DNA of 64,000 bases. Origin: Sclerodactyla briareus (lineage: Eukaryota > Echinodermata > Holothuroidea > Dendrochirotida > Sclerodactylidae). Both the position numbers and the translations under genes were made by a program. The stretch covers positions 62,001-126,000 of the forward strand of contig JAODTK010004455.1 in NCBI GenBank assembly GCA_026419785.1, written 5' to 3'. This document shows, in pieces, positions 21,861 to 33,299 of this stretch (position 1 is the first letter of the stretch; the number at the start of each line of letters is the position of its first letter). The notes beneath the pieces are model-generated. The model had not been told where the DNA came from. It ran no database searches and saw only the letters and a list, made by a program, of their open reading frames with translations.

Positions 21861-22210
21861 TGAAGCATTTATATTCATAAACAAACCCATTTCGGTTCGA
21901 TTGAAGGCCGTGCCATCGTTGCCGATGTCAGGTCTGTTATTTTGCTGAACCCTCGTATGATTTTCGTGGAATGAGTCTCTCGCCTCAGTCATGACAGTTA
22001 TTGGGCACATGATCATTGTTATGCAGATTGACCTGTGTTGTTCATGTATGCTAGTGCAATGACATCCCTGTCTTTGTTCGGGCTGAGAGTCCTGGCCATT
22101 TCAACCGGACTCTAGGTCAGTATATATTGGACGTGGACGACGAAGGCCGCCGCCTTGGATGCAATAACATGAGATGCAGCTAGGGAAATTGCGCTGGCTG
22201 GGGGCAATAC
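21861..22210. other. Probable BEL/Pao 3' flank
   Basis: It follows the integrase end, where the 3' untranslated region and LTR of a BEL/Pao element would lie. No second LTR was found to confirm it. Confidence 0.35.
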
Positions 22211-22760
22211 CGGAGGATTTATCCAATGAAGAGTAACAAGACTGGTATACCCTGGTTAGCTGGGTTGACACAGGGAGTGGTTGTGTACTGTACATTGACA
22301 GACCGTCCTGTGATACATTCCGTCTCTCCTCGTCACCGTCATGTAGATATAGTCTTCTCCAGTCGGTTGACGTGGAGTTCTTTTCTTTACCGGGGACTAT
22401 GTTAAAGAGTGTCCAACCAAGAGCAGCCGCCTATACCGGGACGGTCGCTGATGAAGGCGCAGGATCAAGACAACCGCTTTAGGCACGCTCGTGACCTTCT
22501 ATGGAAGTATTCGCAAAAAACAGAGGGTCCCATTCGGAGACAGGCCGTGATCCCCCTGGAGCATGGGCTGACATGAGAGAGTCAGATGCGGGCGGAAGGT
22601 TCAACCCCTCCGTTTTCACCAAAAGGGGCTTACTCAGCGTCCGATAAGAACAGTGGGTAGACTTCCTGGAAGTAATACCTTCTGCAATTTGGAGATGTGA
22701 CAGAGATCAATCGTTGGACGGACTAAAGAAAGCAAATTTTGCGTACAAGCCCCACAGAGG
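22211..22760 (+). mobile_element. Repeat family R, copy 3
   Basis: It begins with GGAGGATTTATCCAATGAA and shares TTTACCGGGGACTATGTTAA, GCAGCCGCCTATACCGGGAC, GGAAGTATTCGCAA and GAGATCAATCGTTGGACGGA with copy 1. It is the most complete of the three copies. It lies ahead of gypsy copy B, as copy 1 lies ahead of copy A. Confidence 0.65.
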
Positions 22761-23159
22761 AAGCTGTACAAGAGCGGTCTCTATTGCCGTATGGCAGTGG
22801 GGTCCAATACCATGTAATTTGGGTACTTTGGAAAGGCATTTTCGATAAAAACTGACGAGGACCCTGTTTGCGAACCCTCTGCAATCTTACGAGAGCAAAA
22901 ACAGTGCGGGAGCTAGGTCAGAAACAGGTGAAAGTTGGAATTCACCCGAAAAAGTGAAAAACTATGGTTATTAGTCTGCTACGTTATTGTACGAATAGCC
23001 GCAGTGCAGTCTTGCCAATAACCTGTGATATTTTCGAACAAACCATCAGTATCAGTATGTTAACCGAGCTGAGCAGTTGCCGATGGTATAGTTTGCATTC
23101 AGTAGGATGAGCACCAATGGCGCTGCAGCTCGAACCGTATGAATATACCAAATATTTCA

Positions 23160-23810
23160 TCACACGGATCAATATACATTGTACCTATGTTTGGTCAACA
23201 TTAATCAAATAATGGCCAATCGGTGCTAATTTCACACAATTGCTCATGGTCCCCTTTAAAGACCTTCGAACTTGACCTTCGCAAGGTCAGAGATGTCCTA
23301 GCAGTTGATAAACATTGCAATATAGTTTGATCAACACCATTCAAAGAAGGTGAAAAAGGCAAGTTGACACAATGGCATTTATGCCCCTCTAATGACCTCT
23401 GGCTCTAAGTTTCACAAAGTCGAAGGATGCCTCAGCAATCAATGAACATTATACCTACGTTTGGCCAAATCCATCAACGAATGACCAATCGGGGGCCAAT
23501 ACGGCAATTTCACCCAGCAGTGCCCTTTTAACGACTTTTGGCCTTAGCATGGTCAATGATGTCCTGACAGTCAATATACATTGTAACTTCAATGAATGAC
23601 CAGCTGGGGGTGAAAAAGACAATTTCAAATCACACAATGCCTATTGTGCCCCTTCAATGACCTGTGACCTTGACCTTCACAAAGTAAAAAATGCCCCCAG
23701 CAGTCGATGAACATTGTACTCACGTTTGACTAACATTCATCAACGAATGACCAATCGGGGGCCAACAAGGAAACTTCACACAATGGCTGACGGCGTATGA
23801 AAACCACAAG
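23160..23810. repeat. Tandem repeat of about 115-150 bp, rich in TGACCT half-sites
   Basis: Five diverged units are recognisable by CCAATCGGGGGCCAA-like blocks at about 23216, 23345, 23485, 23600 and 23751, each with GATGAACATTGTA and ATGACCT(C/G)TG elements. One reads GACCTGTGACCTTGACCTTC (about 23660), which is direct repeats of the TGACCT nuclear-receptor half-site. It is non-coding and satellite-like. Confidence 0.8.
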
Positions 23811-24054
23811 CCCAGACATAACCCTCGCTAGGGGGTGGTTTACTTGCAGACAGAGCAGATATCCGTCAGCTCCAGAGAATAATGGGGAAAAAGTCCAAGA
23901 ATCATTGAAAAAATGTCCAATTCATAATATAGTTACTCTCACCGCACTGAACATTGCATGTAAATTTTGCAAACATGCTAAAAACGCATGGCACAAGAAA
24001 CATGATGCAATTGAAAACACATCCAATGCTTTTTATAGCAGGAGAGGCAATTTG

Positions 24055-24440
24055 AAGATTTACACATATTGGCACATTATGCCCCTTAAATGACCTACGA
24101 CCTAGACTTTCATGTGGCTGAGGATTTCCCACTTGCCCATAAACGATACATACCAGTTTGGTAAAGATCCATGAAAGAATGAGCTTTCGAGGGCAAAAAA
24201 GGCAAACGAAAATCTGTGCCCATTCCAAGAAAATCTAATGCACTTTTTGTAGGAGGAGATATATTTTGAAAATTTTGCACATATTGGCCAATTGTGCCCC
24301 TTCGAAGACGTTTGACCCTGACCTTCTTAGGTTAAAGATGTACCAGTGGTCGATGAACATTGTGTCCAATTTTGGGTCACATCCATCCAGACTGGCGGAC
24401 ACGGTCAAAAAGGAAAAAAAAAAACCCATCCGGATCAAAA
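24055..24440. repeat. Further diverged units of the TGACCT-containing repeat
   Basis: Blocks such as GCCCCTTAAATGACCTACGACC (part at 24081-24101), GCCCCTTCGAAGACG and TGACCCTGACCTTC (about 24313-24326) and GATGAACATTGTG (24352-24364) match the 23.2-23.8 kb array, here with extra sequence between them. Probably an outlying, older part of the same array. Confidence 0.65.
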
Positions 24441-24829
24441 TAGCTCAACCAGCATAGCTGAATGAAGATATGGCCACGGGTAACAGGCGGAACACAATCT
24501 CAACACTCAATAGCATACACAAGGCCGCATTGTTCATTACAACGAAAATGCACTCACATCGTAAGCCCACAGTTCAAATCACCCGCGGCAACCTATACGA
24601 ACCCCACGTAAGCCGACGGGTTACAGGGTCACCACGCTGTGTGCTCGTGTATTGTGGCCGGGCAGTGACAATAAAGGACTGATGGAGCTCTGCGTACGTC
24701 AAAGAATCGTCATGAAACCGATAATGAATCAAATTAACTCTGAAAACCGCCAACATTGCTGTAGATTGGAATGAGTTTTCCCGAATATTAGGTTCTTGTT
24801 TGGGTCATATTTAATTCTCGGGGATTTCA
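24441..24829. other. Unassigned stretch
   Basis: No gene or repeat recognised; frames of 60-70 codons lack motifs. Confidence 0.35.
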
Positions 24830-26900
24830 AGGGAACATTGTTGTGTTGCTTTTCGTTTGGAATGAGAATGAAGGCCTCATGTATAACTATTATTCACTAT
24901 TTCGGGGAAAATGGTTGGTCTTCAAACTTTCACCCGTTTCTGGTCTACGTCCCGCACTGACGAAGGGGGAGTCGGTCTCTCAGTTAAGGATGTTAATCCA
25001 ACGGCTAGTGGAGGATGCATACTTTAATGTAGATAGGATTACGTCGAACATATTGACCTTGGATTATTTACCGTCGATGTCCAGGAGATAGAAGACTTCT
25101 TATTCTTGGGCTGCCAAGAGTTTGCAGGAGGCGGTGAATCTTGCATCGGAGTGTAGCGACTTGGTACACATGGAGGTCCTATTAGAGATGAGAAAAGTTG
25201 AGGGGGATGAGGGAGCTGCGCACTAACCCCACGGATGACCTATTATGGGTGCAAGCAGCAGGGGCACATAAAACGGTATTGTCCTGATAAGGCGGCCCGT
25301 GGGGATGATGTTCGGACGGAAAACGTCAGCGTGCCCCAGTGGGCCATGGAGCGGCCAGTTCACGAGCGAAGATGCAGCCCAATGTAACTGATACGGGAAA
25401 GTATTCGAAAGGAATGGAGTAGTTCGGAGGTCGTCAAGCCCAAGGGCCTCCCCAGTTGTCTTATGCTAGTCTTCTGTTAAGACGATTATAATTTTTATTC
25501 CTCACTCGTTTGAGTGAATGTTTACCTCATCTGGCTGCAATAAAAAAAATATGCACTTTAATTTTATTCCTCTCTCGTTTGAGTGAATGTTTACCTCATC
25601 TGGCTGCAATAAAAAAAATATGCACTTTGATTGACAACCACGGCTCTGTGAATATAATCGTCTTGTCCAATTTGTCTGGGGTGTGTACTCTATCTGTTCC
25701 GTGATTGGCTCCCTCTAATATTGAAGCAACTTTTCTTAGAGACGTTGCGTGTCTTATAGACACGTTTCTGTGTGGGCTACTGATAACTGAACCATGTCGA
25801 GGAAGCATATCCCCTCCTCGGATCGATGGCAGTCTTGATGCCATTGGTGGATAACAGTGGATTTGGATTCAACCAGTGGGTATTGGCAGATGGCTATGGA
25901 TGATCGTGACAGGGAGGAAACAGTGTTTGCTACTCGGGAGTTGAAGGCCTTCGTGAGTTCAACGTCTTCCTGTTCGGGTTGTGCAACGCTCCCGCCACCT
26001 TCGAGCGCCTGATGAAGAGGGTACTGGACGGATTGCAAAATAATTTGCATAATAATCGGAACACCTCGAACGACTACAGGTGGTGCTGCAGAGGCTACGC
26101 GATACGCGAAGTTTGAAACTAAACCCAAAAAATGCAAGTTGGTGTACTCTCGAGTAGATTAATTGAGACATGTTGTTTAATCGGACGTCATGGAGGCCGA
26201 CCACAATACGACGGCGGCGGTAAGAGACTGGCCTTGGTCCGTCAGCATTAGAGAGGTGAGGAGCTTCTTGGGTCTTGCGTCCTACTATGGTCGATTTGTC
26301 TCGGGATTTGCGAGAATTTCAAAGTTTCCGCACGACCTGACGCGGAAGGGCCAGATATTATCTGAGAGTGAGCACAAGTAGCTTGCGATGTGATGACACA
26401 GACGCTAACCGGTTCGCCCATACTATTCCTGGAATGAGGGTACATTCATTCTTGATACCAACGCTTCCGCAATGATGGCGTACCGATTGATAACGCCCAT
26501 CAGCACTACTTCTACTCCTAACCTCCTAATGCTGCGTAGAGAGGATTGAACTGGGCCCCCTGAGAGTGATGTCAACGACCACAGTACGGCACTGAATGAC
26601 TATGCACCTGTTTCCATGGAAGGAATGACCGAAGCATTTCGAGTGCTTCAAAGATAGCTGGGGAAAAAAGCGCCACACTCCAGACGACAGTACAGGAATG
26701 CGTTCATCACCAGTGGAGTGGAGTCTGGCTTTATCGATCAGCAATGAAGGTTGGTTTAAGTTACAGCGACCGTGGAAGGGGACTTTATGTCAGCATCAAA
26801 AGGCTGAGTTCAGCTGTTTACCGCGTGAAGATGGGGTGAGCCCGCACCATGGTGGTCCACGCCGGTCGCCTGGAACCGTACCAGGAGCAGGAAGACCTCA
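24830..26900 (+). mobile_element. Ty3/gypsy element, copy B: gag tail, RT, RNase H start, integrase end
   Basis: Domains in order: a gag tail with ESVSQLRMLIQRLVEDAYFN and LQEAVNLASE (24970-25150), and a zinc knuckle with C-X4-H-X4-C at 25250-25282 whose first cysteine codon is now TAT (Tyr). A 186-bp insertion follows (25478-25663). The polymerase then gives CNAPATFERLMKRVLDGLQ (about 25983-26035), PKKCKLVYSRVD (about 26118-26158) and VRDWPWSVSIREVRSFLGLA, then SYYGRF (26218-26300). RNase H starts as FILDTNAS (about 26450). Most of integrase is deleted; its end, MVVHAGRLEPYQEQ, lies at 26848-26890. YLDD is missing, as in copy A. No flanking LTR pair could be confirmed. Confidence 0.88.
25478..25663. 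mobile_element. Candidate MITE with internal 69-bp duplication, inside gypsy copy B
   Basis: The ends AAGACGATTATAAT and ATATAATCGTCTT are inverted repeats of about 13 bp. Inside, a 69-bp unit (CTCGTTTGAGTGAATGTTTA and on, through AATAAAAAAAATATGCACTT) occurs twice in tandem, at about 25497 and 25566. The segment has no counterpart in gypsy proteins and interrupts gypsy copy B between zinc knuckle and polymerase. No clear target-site duplication was seen. Confidence 0.55.
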
Positions 26901-27840
26901 GCTGGGCAAGTGAGATGTGCACTGGAGATAGAAGCGAAGCCTTCGTGGTTTCATTCTCACCCAGACGGACGATCGACTGCCTGAACACACTCGCGCCGAC
27001 GAGCAGCGTCTCCCGGATTTCACTCAGTTGACCATCAGCAACTGCTGGTAGGATGCGCCAAGTCCGACGACCAGTCATCAAGAAGGCAGAATTAAACACC
27101 GTCGTCCGAATCCTTAGCCTCACTAGCGCTGTTACAAGGGTTCCCAAGAAGCGGTCAACCTACTCTGTCTCCCCAGTAAGAGGAAGGAGCCGCACACCGT
27201 CGTAGTTGAAGAACCAGGATCGGTCGGATCCCCCCCCCCCCCCACCTTGCGAGATAGTGTGATGCTAAAATGAACGCTCAATTACAGCTAACACGGATTA
27301 GAGTTAATTGACGTGAACGTCGAACCGAAACTTTTCTAATATTCTGACAAAGTGCGAATTATGTCGCCCAAATTTGTCATTGGTTTCAGCTTCTGGGGCA
27401 TTCGCGGGAAACGAGTATTGTCTATCGAACATAACCCGGCTGTGAGGCTTACATCTACTAGTACGTGACATTTCGGGAAAGCATTTGGAGTTTTTAGTAT
27501 GGGCGCCAGTTCATCCCGCGTTCCCTCATGCGTGGATATGAGGGGCGGAGTGTTGAGGGAGAGGGGCCGTATTCTCAGCCAGACGCTGCAATATTATTGA
27601 GAGTGTGGGGCCCGTGGGCATCATCAGGAGACATTTGCGTAAGTGTTCTGGAGTACAGTCCCGTTCGGTGACTGACCATGGTCGCTCACGCTAGTACCCT
27701 GATGCGTGAAGTACTAGTTCTAGAGCTTCACCGGTATGATGGGTTAAGGACGGACTGCGACGACCATATCCCACGGCAAAGGAAAACCAGGCCCATGTAC
27801 TACTGAACGTCGCCCTGTAGGGTGATTCGGGGAACGGGTG
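26901..27840. other. Flank of gypsy copy B
   Basis: This may contain the 3' untranslated region and a degraded LTR, but no match to family R or another end was found. A 14-base C run lies at 27230-27243. No gene recognised. Confidence 0.35.
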
Positions 27841-28016
27841 TAACCCCTCCCCCGTATTCCCGTAGCGGATACAGAGGGGGGTCCAGGGGGTCCGGACCCC
27901 CCCCCCCCCCTTTCGGTTCAGAACTTCTCGAAACACTGATGAATTTTATCAATAATGTAGATCCAGACGGCTCTGGGGAGTCGGACCCCTCCCCCCTCCT
28001 CCCCCCCCCCCCCACA
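27841..28016. repeat. G/C-run palindromic stretch
   Basis: The segment GGGGTCCAGGGGGTCCGGAC leads into a 14-base C run (27897-27910); GGGGGTCCGGACCCCC is a perfect palindrome. A second cluster of C runs follows at 27984-28012. It looks like the end of a DNA transposon or a slippage-prone tract; no family was identified. Confidence 0.5.
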
Positions 28017-29186
28017 CACTCCCTCGCTATGTGATGTCATCTGTGCTGAAGGTACCCTCTACATAGAACATGCCCTTTACAAGATGAACACGACCCCAAA
28101 AAACTGTGATTTGCTCTTTGCGCAGGGCAGTGCATTCACCGCCTATGTAATTCTCTTCATCCCAAAATAAAATTGTTTAAATAACGTTTTGAGTCCCGTT
28201 ATTGTGTAGGGGATGGGGTTGAGGTGTTTTACACTATCACGGTATAACGTGTATTGAGAATTGGGATACCTTTATCTGTTGCATATAATGACATCTTCAT
28301 GTGAACCTCCGAAAATTGGCGCGCTTCGCGCCCGTTGCCGGCTCTCGTTAACTTATTGTACATCCTCGCATACGAAATATGTTGAATACAAAATAAGCGA
28401 AATAGCAGCTTGGTCAAAATTGGGGGACGTAATGCACTTCATCCCCTCAACCCATAGATGAACTCCCCGCACAGGATAGACGCTCATGCAATGCACCCCA
28501 TCGAGAGCCCCCCCCTCCCCCCCTCCTTACCAGCACGGATCCTGATCGGGTAATGCACCCCCGCAAAACAGAGGGGTAGGTGAGGTTTCGGATAGCTTCG
28601 ATCGGTTACTCAGGCGGATAAAAAACGGCAAAAAGAACATTTCGAGAGGAAATTAGAAAATAAAGGTAATGAGAATGGTAATAGACGTAGTGTGAGGTAG
28701 GGTGGCGGTTTAAACATATGGCACATGCCATTTTTCGCTGGAGCCAAGTTTGACCCCTTCTTTTTGAAAATTCCTGGATCCGCCCTGTTATTCCTCAATC
28801 GACAGATCTGCGTGGATACTGTGGAGAGGAGTACTCCACACCCGACGCTGGGATAGCTGAAGTTCAGCCTCACGGCGCCACAGACACTGGAGGTAGAAAT
28901 GTTCCGAGATCCTGATTGTGGTATTTGCCTGGTTTGCGGAGGCCGGTAATCCTGTTGAGGCATGTAACGAGATGCTGCCGACCGTTGAGGTTACCACCCT
29001 GGTGTCATTCACCTTACCCATACATCGCAGAGGAGGAACGTCTTCTGGTGGAACCTGCCCGTCCGGACCCTCAGCCCGTAACGACACCCCGAAGTGACCC
29101 CGCGACATGAAGACTGTCGAGACACAAGGGACCCGTTAGCCAGTGCTAGTACATATTATATTGTATTAGCCTTGATGTCGTCAGTT
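28017..29186. other. Unassigned stretch
   Basis: No gene is recognised. Minus-strand frames of 117 and 106 codons (28610-28963 and 28788-29108) overlap and carry no known motif. C runs lie around 28507-28523. Confidence 0.35.
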
Positions 29187-29370
29187 CTATATATACTCTT
29201 CTATATATATATAATATATATATATATATATTATATATATATATATTATATATCTATATAATCTATATAATAATATAGATATATATATATATTATATATA
29301 TATATATATTATATATCTATATATTATATATATATATATATATCTATATATGTATATATTATATATATAT
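29187..29370. repeat. (TA)n microsatellite
   Basis: About 180 bp of almost pure TA/TATC steps, ending where the duplicated 1.4-kb unit starts. Confidence 0.95.
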
Positions 29371-29379
29371 GAGTGTGTG

Positions 29380-30775
29380 TACTTCCCTTCGTGAAGTATT
29401 TCCACTGACTCGATGTAAAGTGAATAATTCGTACCATCAATAACGACACATCTTTACAACAGACCCCTCCACGCGGATCCGAAGAAGAATCGGGGTATGT
29501 ATTGTCTTGACGATCGGGGCTGTTATTGTTTTCCTGAGATATATTCACACAAAAGTAAGATATCTACCAATCTGTATGAAGGATCTTTTCATGAATCCCT
29601 GTCGTCATCTTTTTGGTGTGGAGTGCATCATTTTATAGTCTGGGCCCACCAAGCATTTTCTAAAATACTCTACCGACTGGCGTGAAATCCTTTTCTGAGC
29701 TCTATGTTACCACTGAGTAATCCGTCACTTGCGAATAGCACAACGATAGGGCATCTTTTTTGATAACGGTAGGAAGTTTTTCCTTGTGAATACCAGTAAT
29801 AAACAATGACTTCGAAATTAGTCCATAGTTTTTTACAATGGAGTGTATTTTTCTACCTACTGACCTAACACGACAGGCGTTTCTGCTGCAGTTACTAGGA
29901 ATTGGTTGATATCCCTTCTCGATTTCTAGGCGGAGCATCCCGCCAACAGCACCACGAACGGAAAAAATATCATAACTCAGCATAAGTACCCTCTCGAACA
30001 GTACCGTATTTCAGTGATTAAATAACGGGCCCGTCGAATGTTATATGGAGCGCAGTTACATTTATTGACAGAGGTGCATTTCCTACCTACTAGCTTGGCC
30101 ATACTTCTTTGCAGCCACTAGGACTTGACATCTCTTCTCCGATACTCGGACAGAGCATCCAGCACACGTTCCCGTTGTAAGGTAGGCCTAGTTCACAATG
30201 AATGCTAACATCACATCGGGTAAAGAAAATCGGCAACAACCATGTGCTATTACTCATGCATGCCAGATTTTAAGCTAACTGTTAGCTGAAATGCATCTCG
30301 AGTCCTGAAGCTCCTAGTTAGGCGAACTGTTTTTCATTTCGTAATCTGAATGTATCAAATCCTATCAACTCAGTACCGGTAGGTTAAAGGACTCTTGTTG
30401 GGGAGCAGACTTTCTTGCGCTGTTGAGGCTTTACAAAGGTCGGCTAAATTATAACCATTGGTCATAGTCTCCATTTTAATTGCATGTCGACTGGCACATG
30501 CAAAGTTCGACATCTTAGCATTTCCCGTGGACCATCTGAGGGAGCGCAACCACAGGTTGGTGAGTAGCGTCTAGACAATCTGAGGGTTTGGAACCCACAG
30601 ATAACCGGAAATGGCATTTGCTGTGTTCGAAATGAGCAACTTGATTCCTCTTTTATCTTTGGAACTAAGAAGATTTCCCACCTTGAATTTGTTTCAAATT
30701 GCATATATACCGTCAACGCTAGGTTTGACCTCATCGCATTTCCCGTCAATTATCTAACTAGCTAGGTTGGCACGT
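29380..30775 (+). repeat. Long non-coding dispersed repeat, copy A1
   Basis: The stretch matches 58066-59570 over its whole length in the same order and orientation, from TGTACTTCCCTTCGTG to the CGCATTTCCCGTC block. No protein motif is visible in either copy. It also repeats internally: 29830-29950 resembles 30060-30170 (CTACCTACT, CTAGGA-TTG, GGAGCATCC-like blocks), and 30475-30545 resembles 30690-30760 (GCATTTCCCGT). Probably a long non-autonomous transposon or complex satellite; nature unknown. Confidence 0.8.
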
Positions 30776-30879
30776 ATCGGTTGGCGCAAATCTGTAGCCA
30801 GGGGAGGAGGGGGTGCCACCCCTCTCTTTTTCTCTCATCGCCGAGTTCACTATCAAGATTTGTGAGTTGTGTTAATCGC

Positions 30880-32275
30880 AGTCAGTCCCACTGACGCTGC
30901 CGCGCTGATGAAGGGTTCGGGGCAGAGCCCTCGGAAACCCGTAGTTCTAAGAAGGAGAATACCCGACAGTTGTGGTCCTGTGCTGGGCACTGTGCTAGTG
31001 GTGTCAAGGTGTCATCCACCTCTCCGCACCGGTCGACCGGCTCAATTTGAGGCGGGCCGTCAGGTTCAGTTCCTAGAACACCTATTACTGGTCTGGCCGC
31101 GACGATGGTCAGCGTACGCAGGGGGTAACTGTTGCTGTGGCCGATCATCTTGTTCACTTGGTAACAGAGGCAACACCGATCGACGAACGTATAATGCGAC
31201 TGGGGATCACCCACACGGTGGGTGTTTTATCCACCGTCAGTGTAGACTCCGACCGGAATGACCGATTACGTGGTGAAAGAAGCGATCTACGCTCAACTCA
31301 GTGCGGTATGCGTTGCTTATCCCACTCCCTACTCAAAAGTAATTCTTGGTAATTTCGATATCACCACTGGTGTCAGTAGGGATGGCTATATGTCATGTCC
31401 TGGTCTGCATGGATCTGGCAGCCGTGATGATGGCAGTTTTGAACTACTTGACTTTGCTAGAAGTCGTGGCCGTAGAATAGCTGGTACGTACTTGGTTCCA
31501 AAGATCTGTTGAGAGGCGCTAAACGTGATACTCCAGTATGTACTCGACTATGTACTCAAGGACGGGAGATGGAGGATGCTCACGACCTGCAGGGTCTTCA
31601 GGAGTGTTCGGTTCTTCACAACTGATCATAGGATGCTGGTCATTACGTTTAGGCTCGCTCTCAAAATCTCGAGGAATGCTACGTCGGCCTTCAAAAAGGT
31701 TGACGTAAGCCAAATGAAGAATCCGAAGGTAGCCGCAGTGTATGCTGATAAGCTGGGCAGTCGTTAGAGGGGCTGAAGGCGATTGTGGACTCCGAGCAGG
31801 GATGGGCAAACTCCGAAGCCTGCATCCTCAAGACAGCAGAGGAGTGCATCCGGCTGAAGTGTCCTAGTAGGACCACCGGGGCATTTACTTGGGAAACAGT
31901 AGAAGCCATCGAGCGAAGCCGCCAGGCCAGGACCAGGGGTCAAGACTCAGATTTGCTAAAGGGCTTCAGTGCATGGCACTGAGGGCACTGCGATGCGACC
32001 GAGGGGCGGAGATCCAGCGTGAGTCTCCGTGAGTCCGTGGAGAGGCACCTGGCGACGGGTGCCTCGCAGCCGGCCTGCATAGCGATTCAGAGACTCCCCA
32101 ACTCGGCCTCCGTGGTGCGGTGCCCTGCTGTCAAGGCAGATAACAGCAGGGTCTTGACCGAGGTATCCGATGTGAGGGCTTGTTGGGCGGATATTTTGAG
32201 GTTTTGTACAAGGCTGAGCCCCCAAGCCTGGACATTCGAAGTGATAATGTTGCAACCCTGGTGGCTGAACCGCCT
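30880..32275 (+). mobile_element. Family Z LINE, APE endonuclease and linker, plus strand
   Basis: This is the front half of the family Z LINE protein. After a hairpin (30913-30940), the endonuclease reads YYWSGRDDGQRTQGVTVAVA (frameshifted, about 31086-31150), DHLVHLVTEATPIDERIMRL, GITHTVGVLSTVSV, and a damaged VILGNFDITTG where GDFNATTG is usual (about 31335-31375). GLHGSGSRDDGSFELLDFAR and SRGRRIAGT follow (31405-31485), then a TDHR site (about 31624). The linker continues to VRGEAPGDGCLAAGLHSD and GLLGGYFEVLYKAEPP (about 32175-32225). It stops before the polymerase. The D to N change in the GDFN motif and many stops mean it is dead. Confidence 0.88.
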
Positions 32276-32974
32276 GTAGACTGCGTCGTACATTATGGTA
32301 ACCACAAGTACTATGGACTGCTCACCACTGACACCAGCTAAATAATAAGATTCCACCTGATAATCACAAATTCACAAAATCAAATCACAAAATCACAAAA
32401 TTCTCCTGAGACAAGGAATATGCAGAGCACCCCACCCTTGATTAGAATCGATAGTGGTCTCGATTCAACTCTTCGGCCGATCAGATTGCGGAAAAACCAA
32501 TGAAAAAATATTATAAATTGCCATTTCAACCCTCTCTCTTTTGCCCACCTCGGTTCTGGAGAATTTGAACATGTAGTAACCCAAATATATGATCCATCTG
32601 TGAAAAAATTGTAAAGAATCTATTTTCAACTGATTTGTGTAGGTAATGGTGTCCACGTGTACCGAAAAAAAGATGCCGCCGGTATAGGACGGGGAACCTG
32701 ATTTTTTTTCCAAAAATGGTGTACACAAAATGGCCGCCGAATATGGGGAAATCATAGAAAAATAGCATTGATCAGTCGAAAAAAGTGATGTAAATTTCAA
32801 ACAAATTATTGTACATATATTTTCTATCATTGCGAGCACATCGCGACATTCCCATGCTGCTAGTATGTGCCAAAATCAAGATGGCGGCTGATATGGCCGT
32901 CAGGTCTTGGAAATTTACACAAAAGTCGATATAACTGCGATAAATCTGTCGGGAAAAGTGGTGCAAGCTCCAAA
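32276..32974. other. Non-coding stretch with CACAAAAT repeats and ATGGCCGCC-type blocks
   Basis: A short CAAAATCACAAAATCACAAA array lies at about 32375-32400. CAAAATGGCCGCCGAATATG (about 32727-32746) and AAGATGGCGGCTGATATGGC (32879-32898) resemble the repeat of the 36.5-40.6 kb arms. Minus-strand frames of 124 and 80 codons have no motif. Confidence 0.5.
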
Positions 32975-33031
32975 CATTGATAGATAGATAGATGATAGAT
33001 AGATAGATAATAGATAGATAGATAGATAGAT

Positions 33032-33065
<34 letters not shown>

Positions 33066-33091
33066 AGATAGATGATAGATAGATAGATATA
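32975..33091. repeat. (GATA)n array with periodic interruptions
   Basis: GATA tetranucleotides with GATGATA interruptions starting at 32991, 33029 and 33071 and AATAGATA breaks between them, so there is a higher-order period of about 40 bp. Confidence 0.95.
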
Positions 33092-33299
33092 AAAAAGGCT
33101 AGCTACAAGATTGATTTCCCAAAGTCTGTGATCAAGCCTTTTTCTGACGCAGAGGCATCGGCTGTCAGCATCAAACAAGCTGGTGTGAAAGCCATGAGGT
33201 CACGTGTGCAACCAAACTATTGGGGGCCGGGGAGCGACGCACCATGAAACAGGCTAGATAAAAGACGGGGAACCCCATTCTATTATGCCACATCATACA

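Noticed and set aside
23160-23810. A CRISPR array
   Set aside because: Units diverge throughout with no constant short repeat and variable spacers, and the setting is an animal genome.
30905-30938. A hammerhead ribozyme (CTGATGA ... hairpin ... GGAAAC)
   Set aside because: The bases between the hairpin and GAAA do not fit the hammerhead core; the hairpin is better explained by a simple extended stem-loop.
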